Part shown: piece after piece, positions 43,951-54,459 of the stretch
Numbering within the stretch: the first letter of the stretch is position 1
Layout: every line of letters starts with the position of its first letter
From: Vandiemenella viatica
Lineage: Eukaryota; Arthropoda; Insecta; Orthoptera; Morabidae
Assembly (NCBI GenBank): GCA_031002005.1
Contig: CM061918.1
Location: forward strand, 44,676,047-44,740,046
Direction of reading: 5' to 3'
DNA: 64,000 bases
Made by a program: the position numbers and the translations under genes
The notes under the pieces: generated by a model
What the model was told of the DNA's origin: nothing
Databases searched by the model: none
What the model saw: the letters and a program-made list of their open reading frames with translations, nothing else

Positions 43951-45650
43951 AGTGGGGCAGTAAGTGTGACCCTTTTTGCAATTGCTATAAATAGCATAGC
44001 ATCCATTATAAGGAGTCCAATAGGGTACTCCTTATATGTGGATGATTTTTTAATTTTTATTGCATCATCCAGCCTGAGAAGCGCTGAGCGGCAGTTGCAA
44101 CTCACGCTGAACAGGCTGGATGAATGGTCAGTGCACACCGGTTTTCGTTTCTCTGCCGAGAAAACCCGGTGTGTACTTTTTAGTCGTAGTAGGACTCTTT
44201 TACCAGAGCCTCACCTTACCTTGAGGAACACCGTTTTACGTTTTACTGACACTGTTCGGTTTCTGGGCCTCATTTTAGACACTAGGCTAACCTGGCTGCC
44301 ATATCTTAAAGATGTGAAAGCCAGAGCCTCTAAAGCTCTAAATGTTTTAAAATGCCTGTGTGGCAGGTCATGGGGCGCTGACCGCTCCTGCCTGCTACAA
44401 TTTTACAGAGCCTTTGTACGGTCGCGGTTGGAGTATGGTTGTATTGTCTATGGTTCGGCACGGGACAGTTATCTTCGTATACTGGATAGTGTCCAACATG
44501 CAGGAATTCGGCTCGCCACGGGTGCATATCGCACCAGCCCCATTGTCAGCATTTGTGCTGACTCGGGCGAGCCGCCGCTTACCATCCGCCGGCGACTCCT
44601 CATGGTGCGACACTTCCTACACGTTGCCATAACACCTGGCAGTCCCGTGTACGACATAGTTCTGCACCCCAACTATGAACGGCTCTATACCAATCGGCAT
44701 AGAGCCACTAAACCGTTCAGCTACCGTACAAAGGCAATTTTAGAACAATACGGATTCGAACTTCCTTCCTTTTATCACCAGGGATGGAGTAAATCTCCTC
44801 CCTGGCTTTTAAACAGGCCCAGAACAATTTTAGACCTATCTCGGTATAACAAACTGTATACGGCTGACAGTATTTTTAATAACATCTTTAGAGATATTTT
44901 AAATCAGCATCACACGTTCACCCCGGTGTATACGGATGGGTCTAAGCAGGCTAACGTAGTAGGCTGTTCCGTAGTGTTCCCTCGAGCGACAAGCTGGATA
45001 GCAGGTGCAGTGTTTACACTGCGGAGTGCTATGCCCTGCTAAAGTCGCTCCAGCATATGAAGGCACGGCGCGACAGGAAGTACCTCATATGCTGTGATTC
45101 CCTCAGTTGTATTCAGGCGTTAGCAACTATGTACCAAGCAGACCGTCTAGTCCAGGACATCCAGGACGCCCTCCTTTCCCTCCAATCTCGTGGAAAGGAG
45201 GTATTATTCTGCTGGGTACCCGGCCATGTGGGAATCAGGGGGAATGAGGCAGCTGATGAAGCTGCCAAGTTAGCCTGCAACAAGGTCAGAACTGACTTTG
45301 ATCCGGTCCCAAAGTCTGACCTTGCCTCGGCGGCGAAGAGATTTATTTCTGATGTTTGGCAGAGGCAGTGGCTGGAAGTTGAGCATAACAAGCTCCGGCT
45401 GGTCAAACCGACCGTTCAGCCGTGGAGCAGCTCCTTCCAGCGGGCGAGGAGGGATGAGGTTCTCCTTACTCGCCTCCGTATAGGGCACTGTCCTCTCACG
45501 CACAGTTTTCTTCTCCGCCGGGAGGACCCACCGGAATGTGATGCTTGTGGCGTGCCTAGCCAACGATCTTTCCCTTATTTTAAGTAATGAAGCTAGCAAT
45601 ATGGCTAAAGTTTTGAAATTCTGTGTATTGGGCGGTCTGATCCCAAAATT
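43951..45650 (+). pseudogene. I-like ORF2, part 2: RT catalytic core, thumb, RNase H, C-terminus
   Basis: Opens with 'SVTLFAIAINSIASIIRSPI' and the catalytic motif 'YSLYVDDFLIF' (YVDD), then 'FSAEKTRCVLFS', 'VRFLGLILDTRLTWLPYL', 'QFYRAFVRSRLEYGCIVYGS' and about 150 residues of thumb. RNase H follows: 'VYTDGSKQANVVGCSVVF' (first Asp), a frameshift at about 45000, 'VYTAECYALLKSL' (Glu), 'LICCDSLSCIQAL' (second Asp), and 'WVPGHVGIRGNEAADEAAKL' (final Asp). All four RNase H catalytic positions are present. The end has 'RRDEVLLTRLRIGHCPLTHS' and 'PPECDACGVP', after which sequence appears deleted before a decayed 'VLKFCVLGGLIP'. Close to functional apart from frame breaks. Confidence 0.88.
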
Positions 45651-46081
45651 TTTGGGAAGACCGGCCTAATCTTTTAAGGTGGATGAGTGGCCATTTTACA
45701 GCCACTCATCCATGTACATAGCTCTTGTTTTGTTTTGTCTCATTTGTGTTCGTTTTACTATTAGATTTAAGTTTTTATGTCTGGCTGGCCTCTTTACAGC
45801 CATTTTTATTACATTTTATTTCCTGATTTTACATAGCCTACTACCTTGTTACCTAAAGTAGGCCCTTAGTTTCTACAGTTTTATTCTTACAATAATTTAC
45901 TTTTTTTTTAAATAATATATCTGGATAATTATTTTTAAGGATTTAATGGATTTAAGTATTCTAATAGTAAATCTACTAATTATTCTAATAATTAATATAC
46001 CGCTTAATCTACCAACTAATCTACTAATTAATCTACCATCTTACTAATTCACACAAAAATCAGCAATTGTCTTTGTATTTT
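45651..46081 (+). other. I-like element 3' UTR, part 1
   Basis: 'ggccattttacagccactca' and 'ggcctctttacagccatttt' recur in the same style as 'ggcccctttacagccaacat' after the R1 insertion, showing the 3' UTR is split between here and 49393-49591. AT-rich, no ORF. Confidence 0.7.
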
Positions 46082-46690
46082 CATACTTCTAATTAATAAA
46101 CTGTCTATTTGTATATGTTCTTCTTTTACCACTGCTGGCCTGCGTCGACATCCAGGCCGCCAGCTGTCTCTGCTGATGCAGCGGGGCGACTGCTGACATG
46201 CTGACCACAAAGTGCCGTCAGCCAGCTTCTCGTTCCAGGTAGTGGTCTCGTTCTTCTCCGGTTTGTCCCGGGAGCCACCTACTCCCCCATCAGGTGTTCC
46301 CTCCTGGAATCAGAGCAGGCCGCCCCCTGAGCCCTGGAGAGGTGCCTCTGGCTTCCAGAGGCACTACGATGAATTGAGTCTTTGCCGTCTTCCTGGTGCA
46401 GGCACCGCCTTAGTCATGGGCAGTGCTTGTAGTCACATTTGGGTTGTTCTTTGCTCTTGAGTTTCTTCCTCTCCTGTCCTTCTTTCTGCTTCTGATGCCG
46501 GTTACTCGCGGCATCCCCTACGCTCTGCCTGTTTCAATTCAACAAATCTCGCCTTCTCGCGCTGCGACGCTAGATTAGCAGCTTCATCCAGCAAGTGCCA
46601 GAGCTCGGTATCACGCAGTATCTCATATATTCTTTTGTTCTGAAGTTGCATTTGGAGATATGCTCTTGATTCTTCAGTTTGTTTGCACTC
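46082..46690 (-). pseudogene. R1-like C-terminal remainder and 3' UTR
   Basis: After the TAG the minus strand continues in frame with 'ECQQTEESRAYLQMQLQN' and 'IYEILRDTELWHLLDEAANL', then 'ASQREKARFVE', before decaying into an untranslated GC-rich stretch and an AT-rich end at the target duplication. It is the C-terminal tail of the RT protein plus the 3' UTR. Confidence 0.7.
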
Positions 46691-48532
46691 CTAAACCACG
46701 TGCTCGGGAGTACTTACTTCGCCACAGTCGCACCTGTTTGTTTCTTTGAGGCCTCTCTGTTCTAAGAAACTGTCGTATGGGCCATGACCAGTTATGTAGT
46801 GTATGATCCTTGGAGATGGTTGTAGGTGAGTCATGTTCATTCTCTCTTTCACGCAAGGAAGCATGTCGAAGGTCCTTCTGCCCGTGTTGCTGTTAGTCCA
46901 TGTTTGCTGCCATTCATCCATCAGCGCATCCCAAATATCTTTTTTGGTTTTAACAGGCCTTCCAATTATTTCAGTAGCTTGGTCATACCTACCTTTTTTA
47001 ATCCAGTATAACGCTCCTCGCTTCCTTACTTCCAGGTCCAGGGGCCAGATACCGAGTATAACCGTTAGGGCATCTGTGGCCATTGTTCTGTAAGCCCCAG
47101 TTAGTCGGAGCAGAATTCCTCGCTGCGTACGGCGAAGCAGGTCCTTTGGTTTGACCTTTCTTAGGTGCTTGGCCCAAGTGCTTGCAGCGTATCCAGTAAT
47201 GGAGGTCAGTATTGCATCGTGATATCTTCTTATGACGAGCGGAGGCAGATTAAACCGTCGTTCGCCAATGCTTATCAATTTGTGCATTACCAGTGCTGCT
47301 CTTCCACATACTTCCTCCATGTGAGACGCAAATTTCAGTTGTTCCTCCAGGTTTACACCAAGGTAGCGGACTACTGTTTTTCTCTTTATTGTTTTTCCCT
47401 GGATCCTAATTACCGGATTTCGTTTGAGTGTTCCTTTTAGGAGCATGTAGGTAGTCTTTTGTGGGGCTAGGTTTAACTTAACTGCTGCACACCACTTACT
47501 CAGGTAATCCAATACTGCTTTGCATTTTGTTTCGAGTTCCTGCCTGGTGTCCGCGTCTATCAGAAGTGAAAGATCATCGGCGAATGCCACCACACCCAGC
47601 AGTTCTGACATTTGTTGCAATATTTCCATGACCGGTTCCAAACCAATGTCCCAGAAAATTGGCCCACACACTGATCCCTGCGGGCAACCTTTCGTCAGTC
47701 TTTTCTCTATGTACTTGTTGGGGCACCACAATTTGGCATATCTGTTTCTGCAATAATCTCTAAAACTGGTATATAGGTTTTTTGGACAGTTGATGTTTCT
47801 TAAGCGTTCGAACAGCGCGGGCCACCAGAGATTGTCGAATGCGCCAGCGATATCTACAAATACTCCAACCACATAATTTTTGGAAGAGTTTTGAGCTATT
47901 TCCATTAAGCGGTTGATGGCGTCCTCTGTTGACTTGCCTGCTCTGAACCCATACTGATTTGGGTTCATCCCATGGTTTAACCTGTGTTCCTTTAGTTTCT
48001 TGCAAAGTATCTTTTCTTGTACTTTCCCTAGAACATTGAGTAAGCAGATTGGACGATAGGATTTCGGGAATTGTGGGTCTTTGCCTCCACCTTTCGCTAT
48101 GATAATCACGTCACTCGTTTTCCATGCATTTGGTATTTTTCCCTGCACCAGGCATTCGTTAAAAAGTTTATTTAAGGTTGGCACCAGTTGGACGACCAGC
48201 TCCTGGAGGACCTCTGCCGGTATCCCATCAGGTCCAGGTGCTTTTCTTTTTGGAAGGGAAAATATTGCCTCTACTATCTCTTCATCTGATATGACGCATT
48301 TTTGATGTTCACTCTCGTAGGGATCCCACATTTTTTGACGCAGGTCACTTTGCCGAACGGTCTCGTTTTCCGTACTATCATCTGGAAGTAGCACGTCAAG
48401 TAGCTCCCGTGCAGTTTCCATCCAGTTGGTGGTCATAGATCCATCCAGTTTTCTTACTGTAGACAAGGTTGGAAGTGGCCTAATTTTGCCAGCGGCAATC
48501 TTGTAAGGGATGCCCCATGGGCCTGATCTCAT
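46691..48532 (-). pseudogene. R1-like reverse transcriptase, nearly intact 613-codon frame
   Basis: Target-primed reverse transcriptase of an R1-clade LINE. Residue positions in the frame: 'KRKAPGPDGIPAEVL' (about 95-109), 'SYRPICLLNVLGKVQEKI' (158-175), 'QYGFRAGKSTEDAI' (193-206), motif A 'VGVFVDIAGAFDNLWW' (222-237, catalytic Asp), motif B 'KGCPQGSVCGPIFWDIGLEP' (281-300), motif C 'GVVAFADDLSLLID' (313-326, two catalytic Asp), 'VVRYLGVNLEEQLKF' (387-401), and a thumb with 'ASTWAKHLRKVKPKDLLRRT'. The C-terminus has the finger start 'NRCDCGEVSTPEHVV', then TAG; in-frame sequence continues 'ECQQTEESRAYLQMQLQNK', so the stop is a point mutation. All catalytic residues are intact. Confidence 0.92.
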
Positions 48533-49390
48533 ATTTTGTCTGACGAAGGCTTCCCAGCTTTTTTTGTTTTGTCTTCAGCAACAGATCCTTGAACTCTTGC
48601 TTTTTATTCCTATATCTATCTAGAAGAGTCTGTCTCTCTTCTGTTATGAGGCAACGTTGATATGCTTTTCTTGCCTTCCTCATTGTGACTCGTAGTTTCT
48701 GCAATCTTTCTGTCCATGGTTTGTCTTTTAATCCCGTTGTTTTCTTTAGTGGAATTGCAGTTCTCGTTGCGTCTTGGATTGCTCGAATTGTTTCTTTCGC
48801 AGCCTTGTCCACATCAAAATCTATATCTTCGACTTGGGGAGGAATAAAGGAACTCCTCAACCTTGGCCAGTTGGCTTTGCTGATGTCATATCGCCGTTGA
48901 ATATTGGTACAGGCGCCTTCGCGCGCACCGTCCCGCAGTCTTCCCAGTTCGAACATTATTAGATTGTGATCACTGGTGGTTTGGTTCTCAATCACCTTCC
49001 ACCCGCTTACTAGGTTTCCTGCTTTTCGATTTGTTAAAGTTATATCTATGTTCGATTTGGCACCTGCTCGGTCACTGAACGTGTATGGATTGTTTGGCTC
49101 GTTTTTGACATACAGCTGTAATTCTCCAATCAGCTCGAGTAACTTTTCTCCTCGTGCGTCTGTACGACCGCTGTGCCAGAGTGCAGAATTGGCATTTGCA
49201 TCGGCAACTATCACCGTAAGGCTGTCGCCTATGGCTGTATATATTTCCCTAATCTTGCAAAGATAGGGATCAATATCGTCTCTGTATTGAAAGTACATGT
49301 TAACGAGGACTACGTTTCCCCATTGCGTACCTAACTCCACACACGCCGTATGTTCATCGCTCTTTACAGCCAGCCGGACATGAGCTGTGA
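48533..49390 (-). pseudogene. R1-like AP endonuclease domain, N-terminally truncated
   Basis: Minus-strand frame 'GNVVLVNMYFQYRDDIDPYL', 'LTVIVADANANSALWHSGRT' (Asp, Asn), 'SDRAGAKSNIDITLTNRKAG', 'TTSDHNLIMFELGRL' (terminal SDH with catalytic His), then a linker with 'DISKANWPRLRSSFIPPQ' and 'LQKLRVTMRKARKAYQRCLI' toward the RT. The first strand with the catalytic Asn and Glu is missing because of 5' truncation. The frame shifts by one base at an A-run (about 48553-48570), moving into the RT frame 'SWEAFVRQNMRSGPWGIPYK'; the joint is otherwise seamless. An assembly error in the homopolymer is possible. Confidence 0.85.
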
Positions 49391-49392
49391 TG

Positions 49393-49591
49393 TTTGTATT
49401 TTAATGGCCCCTTTACAGCCAACATTTTAGCATTTTACTCTATTTGCCGTCTGTGTGGCCAACCCCTCTACAGTTGGCCATACAGACGATAGAACATGGA
49501 TTTTCAGCCACATTGCTAAGCCGGTCGTTGTTAGGGCGCTAATGACCCCGCCGTCGACGCGCCCTTAAACCACAACAACAACAACAACAAC
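49393..49591 (+). other. I-like element 3' UTR, part 2, with (CAA)n tail
   Basis: Contains 'ggcccctttacagccaacat', 'gttagggcgctaatgacccc' and 'gcgcccttaaaccacaacaa', ending in about seven CAA units immediately before the target duplication at 49592. A short 3' tandem repeat in place of poly-A is normal for I-type elements. Confidence 0.85.
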
Positions 49592-49855
49592 TGAACAGAT
49601 TTCGCACAGGTCACGGGGTGTGCAATGCAACAACGCATAAGTGTAATCTCCGTGAAGATGCGTTGTGTGACTGTGGTGGTATCCAAACTGCTGACCACAT
49701 TGTGATGGACTGTCCAGCAAGAAGATTATCTGGAGGCCTTCTCACACTGCATCAAGCTGGACTAGCTACCATAAGATGACTTGAAGCTATAATTATTTGA
49801 TTGTATATGTCTTTTGTTGTATTTGGCATTCGATAATAATAATACCCCCTACTCC
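49592..49855 (+). pseudogene. Jockey-like LINE, 3' piece of the split fragment
   Basis: Resumes with 'LNRFRTGHGVCNATTHKCNL' and the C-terminal finger 'LCDCGGIQTADHIVMDCPAR', then 'LLTLHQAGLATIR' and a stop, followed by a short UTR and ATA repeats (about 49840). It continues directly from the 5' piece ending at 38861 once the 14-bp duplication is counted once. Confidence 0.85.
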
Positions 49856-50109
49856 TGTCCCGTAGAAAACTACCACCCGCCACGCAAAAACTCTGAATTT
49901 GTCGCCGCTAGAGCAATAATTTAAAGTGCTATCCGAACACGAAGTGATCTGGCTTAGTTCATACGATAAAAAATAATTCTTAAAAGTTCCTGTCCCTACC
50001 GGGATTTGAACGTGGGGTCGGACCTGGAACTTCTGAAAGCAAGCGCATTAACTACTGAACAACCAAACCACCAGCCAAAACTCTTGAAAATAGCGTTTAA
50101 ACATGCGTA

Positions 50110-50315
50110 CGTTGTGGGTGAACGGTAATTTTCTTACCTTGCATTCGCGATGACGCTAGTTCAAATCACCTCCGGACATTCCGATTTCGGTTTCACTCCA
50201 GGGGAATGCCTGGATGGTTCCTTCAATAGGCCATGACCGAATTCCTTCCCTTCATTGTCCCCACATCTTTCACGCTTCTAGGGACCTCGATGTCTACAAG
50301 GTGTAAAAGCCCAGA
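50110..50315 (+). repeat. SINE-A copy
   Basis: 'gttgtgggtgaacggtaatt' (A box), 'gcattcgcgatgacgc', 'agttcaaatcacctccggac' (weak B box), 'caggggaatgcctggatggt', 'tccttcaataggccatgacc' and tail 'gacctcgatgtctacaaggt'. The 'ccatggtttccccaaatcac' part is deleted. Confidence 0.85.
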
Positions 50316-50469
50316 AAAAAAAGTTCATCTCTAAGATCCTGGCGCACACAACCGAAGTATTGACCTCTTCTTTTATTACGCTTCAAACTCACACTCCGCC
50401 GTTCTAAACTGACATGGTGCTTCGCAGCATAAAAGGCCCTGTTGCTGCCTTAAATTTTTTTTTCTTTTG

Positions 50470-50607
50470 CTTATATCTTTATACCTCGACAATGTAATTA
50501 GAGGAAGGAAAGGAATGGTGACAAAGAACGAGAAAGAACTCGGCCATTGCCTTTTGAAGGAACCATTCGCCTGGAGTGATTTCCGTAAAACCACCGAAAA
50601 CCGAGCG
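50470..50607 (-). repeat. SINE-A copy, head-truncated, minus strand
   Basis: Minus-strand order: 'ccggaaatcactccaggcga'-like centre, 'ggttccttcaaaaggcaatg', 'gccgagttctttctcgttct', and tail ending 'ctctaattacattgtcgagg'. Its truncated end abuts the plus-strand copy at 50608. Confidence 0.8.
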
Positions 50608-50836
50608 TTGTGGGTGAGCCTCGCATTCGGGAGGACGGCACTTCGAATCCCCGCCCGGGCATACAGATTTGGGGTTTCCATGGTTTCCCCAAATCACTCC
50701 AGGCGAATGCCGGTATGCATCTGCATCCTTCAAAAAGGCTATAGCCGAAATCTTTCCAGCTCCTTGTCCCCAGTCCCACCCCGGCTGTAATGTTATCGAC
50801 GTCGACAAAGCGTAAAGCCATAAGTTAAAAATAAAA
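50608..50836 (+). repeat. SINE-A copy, near full length
   Basis: 'gttgtgggtgagcctcgcat' (head with a small deletion), B-box-like 'cacttcgaatccccgcccgg', 'tggtttccccaaatcactcc', 'caggcgaatgccggtatgca', 'ggctatagccgaaatctttc' and tail 'gttatcgacgtcgacaaagc' with an A-rich end. Confidence 0.9.
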
Positions 50837-51346
50837 AAAACGAAATCTGGATGGACCGGACGGGGATGCCTTAAAATGTGTTGAGTTGCTTCAGTAGAAA
50901 CAGCCTACTATGTTTTATAGTGAAGGTTGTTTGTTGTAACTTCTTAACAGGTAGTTAGGTAGGCTAAGTACACACTTATACAAAGTCGAGCGATCGTCTG
51001 TAGACATGTTGGGAACTGTCTATAGACATGTATAGCCAGTCTAGAGACTTTGTCGCGTGTACGCACTTGATAGCCTTGTTGCTCGTTAGTTGCTAAATAT
51101 GGCTGACCTTGTTGGGATCGCTGCTTGCGAAGTTCTAATCATGGACGATGAAAATAAGCGAAAAAAGAAGCGTTGGTGGAGATGTGAATTTTTTTTTACA
51201 TAATATTATTTTCTGTTGGTATGTAGTTTTTATTAACAAAATCATCTTTATTTTAATAACATTGTTTTCTGTTCCATATCCATGCATAAAAATTAAATAA
51301 AACCGATTTTTAATGTACTTACAATGTTTTCTGCACTTCCTGATTC

Positions 51347-54100
51347 GGGTCAATCCATTAAAATCACCCAGACCATGTTGCTCATCGTTTTTGTTTTTCT
51401 TAATTTTTTTACCAGTTACTCCCCAATGCTAAGTGAGCTCAAAACCATGCATAAAATTTTTTTAGGCTTTTACATTTTTTTTGGCGGCCATTTTAAGTTC
51501 GCTTCGAAACCAATTTTTAGCTGAAATCAAGTATTGCATAAATGGTTATAATTCTGTTAATTCTGAAGATATCAAGACAAAATAAAAACCAAAATGTTCA
51601 GAATAAAATGCTCTATATTTTTTGTCATAACATAGTTTTACCTAAATAGTAAGGGGAGTGGAGAAAAAATTCTATAACTTCCAAGTTTAAATTAACTGAA
51701 AACAAGAACTTCACAGCTGAAAAATCACTAAAAGGAAAAAAAGACTCACCTTCAATTTTTTTTCTTTTGTAGATTTATTATAGGTAAGTTTGCTGTAAAA
51801 AATATGAAGCTTGAGAAGTTAGTCTATTTTTTTATATAAATTTTTAAAAATACCTAAACGACCAACTTTTTCAATATTTGAAGAAGAGTATCTCAAAAAG
51901 GACTGAGTCAAAAATTATGAAATTAATTCACAAAGCACATCTTCATGGTATAAACAATTGTTAAAAATTTGGTGACTGAGACTCAACTGGTTCCAGAGTT
52001 ACATGGAATCAAAGTTTTCAGAAAAACTATGCATTACACGCATAATTAATGGTAATGAAGGATGAACATGCTTTTCTTTTAAAAGAAATTAATTAAAAAT
52101 CAGTCCACATTGCATAAAAATGCATAAACATGAAAAAGAAGATATTAATTTATTTAATTTTCCATTTAAAAATATGCTAAGTATTAATTTATATTCATTT
52201 ATATTTATACTAAAAATAATAAATGGTCCAAATAATAAATTGTAAGGTTTCATTTAGACACCTGTAAGCAATATTCAGTTTATTACTTGTTGGTTGAAGT
52301 TTTCATACAAAAGCTTTCTGCAGGTGTAAGAAGTCTGCATGTTCAGACTTCAACAATCTCCTTCACAAACAAGTGTTGCAATGACTCTGTAGCCAGTAGC
52401 TCTTGGAACCTTTCTGAGTGAACATGTAGTGAAATTGTGTAGTAATGTTTTATATTTTACTGTAGTGCTTTAATAAAAGTTTTTATATTTTTAATACTTA
52501 AAAATATTCTACCAAAAGGGAAGTCACAAGAGCCAGCTTGCAAAGACCTTACAATGACCAAATTCTTACTCCAGAGTACATGTACAAATACTGCACTGAA
52601 AAAATAACTGGAATTACATACATCTTTGTTCCTGCAGAAGAAATCAGACAAACAGAAGACAAACTAACAAAAAGATTTGAGCTTTGCTTGCCTGTGAAAG
52701 GTACAAGAGGGTATCATCGATTCACTCCTGTGACTGACAATGTAATCAGATGTTACACCACATCAAAAAGTAAAGAATTTGATGAGCACAAAACTTCAAT
52801 CGTTTTCACTAACACAACATCCTTTACAAACAATGACTTTGTTGCGTGCATTTACGAAGATCAGTGATGGCTGGGTATCGTCAAAGACAAGAGAGATCAA
52901 AAAAATGATCTACTGGTGCACTTTTTTAATCCAGCTGGCCCAAAAACTACCTTCCAGATATCTAAAATGGATGAGGTATGGGTTCCAGTGACTAAAGTTC
53001 TAAGGAAGATCACTCCTACAGAACTAACAACAATTTCTGGGAGAACGCACAACATTAGTGAAAAACTGTGCAGTGAAATTTCTACACTCTTAAATGTTTT
53101 AATTAAATTATGAACTTACATGCTAAGGCCTATTGTATAAATGATCTGCCAAGCTTTTTATCGTGTTGGTAAGGTTAAAATATTAATAAACATTGCATTT
53201 TTAGTGCATCAGTCATGTATGTGTTTAATTTTCATCTAAATGCGACTAATTATTTATGCTTAGTAAGATTGGCTACATCAACGATAACGTTAAACATGTT
53301 CTTGTGAATCCCTAATGTTTTTAGCTATTAACTGAAAAAGTATGTTTCTTGGTGAATAAGTAAGTTTCAAATCTAATTTACCATTATATGTACTGTGCAT
53401 ACGACACAGTTTTTCTGAAAAATTTGATTCCATATAACTCTAGAACCAGTTGAGTCTCAGTCACCAAATTTAAAAAAAATGTTTATATCATGAAGATGTG
53501 CTTTGTGAATTAATTTCATAATTTTTGACTCAGTCCTTTTTGAGATACTCTTCTTCAAATATTGAAAAAGTTCGCCGTTTAGGTATTTTTAGAAATTTAT
53601 ATAAAAAAAATGGACAAACTTCTCAAGCTTCATATTTTTACAGCAAGCTTACCTATAATAAATCTACAAAAGATAAAAAAATTGAAGGTGAGTCTTTCTT
53701 ACTTTTAGTGATTTTACAGCTCTGAAGTTCTTGTTTTCAGTTAATTTAATCTTGGAAGTTATAGAATTTTTTCTTCACTCCCCTTACTATTTAGGTAAAA
53801 CTATGTTATGACAAAAAATCTAGAGCATTTTATTCTGAACATTTTGGTTTTGATTTTGTCGTGATATCTTCAGAATTAACAGAGTTATAAACATTTACGC
53901 AAAACTTGTTTTCAGCTAAAATTCGGTTTCAAAGCGAACTTAAAATGGCCGCTAAAGAAAAAGTAAAAGCCTAAAAAAAATTTTAAACACTGTTTTGAGC
54001 TCACTTAGTATTGGGGAGTAACTGGTGAGAAAAATAAGAAAGACAAAAATATTGAGCAACAATATTTTTTTTATGTTGGTGATTTTTAATGGATTGACCC
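51347..54100 (+). mobile_element. 2.75-kb DNA transposon with about 690-bp terminal inverted repeats
   Basis: The left arm (51347 to about 52035) starts GGGTCAATCCATTAAAA and is repeated inverted at about 53405-54100, ending 'ttttaatggattgaccc'. The match covers many blocks in order, such as 'cataacatagttttacctaa' with 'ttaggtaaaactatgttatg', and 'gactgagactcaactggttc' with 'gaaccagttgagtctcagtc'. ATTC flanks both sides (51343-51346 and 54101-54104), a probable 4-bp target duplication. The unique centre holds a broken protein-coding remnant. Very long inverted repeats with a 4-bp duplication recall Sola-type elements, but the superfamily is not established. Confidence 0.82.
52505..53113 (+). 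pseudogene. C-terminal remnant of the long-TIR element's protein
   Basis: First frame: 'SLQRPYNDQILTPEYMYKYC', 'GITYIFVPAEEIRQTEDKLT', 'KRFELCLPVKGTRGYHRFTP' and 'TSFTNNDFVACIYEDQ' up to a stop at 52867. The next frame continues 'WLGIVKDKRE', then after a small slip 'NDLLVHFFNPAGPKTTFQIS' and 'KMDEVWVPVTKVLRKITPTE', ending 'SGRTHNISEKLCSEISTLLN' at the TGA near 53111. The 'D-F-V-A-C-I-Y-E-D..W..GIV' and 'H-F..P.GP' pattern resembles a small SH3/Tudor-like C-terminal domain found in proteins of some insect DNA transposons (recalled, not searched). The catalytic part is absent. One stop or frameshift at the W codon. Confidence 0.55.
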
Positions 54101-54157
54101 ATTCACTATTTCTTACTTTCCTGCAGTCTGTGCCTCTGCTACCCCTTGATTCTAAAC

Positions 54158-54397
54158 CTTGCAGTAGCCGGCCTCGGTAGCGTAGGGGCTAGAGTGTTAG
54201 CTCCGCGTACCGAAGGTCGCCGGTTCGAGTCCGGCCGCGGGCATGGGTGTTTGAGTGTTGTGTCTGTGAATGTCATGTCCGTCCTGTGATGTGTCTAACT
54301 ATCTGGTAACAATTCATAGTGAAGATACTGAAAAACACTGATTGACATATAATTACTATCGAGCTGGCTGTATGACATAAAGTGCCGAAAGCCATTA

Positions 54398-54459
<62 letters not shown>

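Larger units (their letters stand above)
46082..49392 (-). mobile_element. R1-clade non-LTR retrotransposon, 5'-truncated, antisense in the I-like element
   Basis: Lies on the minus strand with its 3' end at the left. It is flanked by TTTGTATTTT at 46072-46081 and 49393-49402, a 10-bp target duplication. Coding begins in the middle of the endonuclease ('ITAHVRLAVKSDEHTACVEL'), so ORF1 and the endonuclease N-terminus are absent, as expected when reverse transcription stops early. There is no poly-A tail. R1 elements of many insects insert in 28S rDNA; this copy sits elsewhere, so it is either an R1-like family of loose specificity or an off-target event. Confidence 0.85.
38862..49591 (+). mobile_element. 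I-like non-LTR retrotransposon with two internal insertions
   Basis: Bounded by an exact 14-bp target duplication. Order on the plus strand: GC-rich 5' UTR (38862-about 39250), gag-like ORF1 with zinc knuckles, AP endonuclease, reverse transcriptase, RNase H, a 3' UTR with repeated 'ctttacagcca' motifs, and a (CAA)n tail at 49571-49591. The presence of RNase H and the gag type point to the I/Nimb group of the jockey superfamily. The element is interrupted at about 42537-43950 and by the R1 element 46082-49392; without these it would be roughly 6 kb, a normal length. Frameshifts, a stop and a small deletion make it inactive, yet both ends are preserved. Confidence 0.88.

Noticed and set aside
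50376..50821. Several 100-codon frames on both strands
   Set aside because: They run through back-to-back SINE-A copies and have no protein motif.
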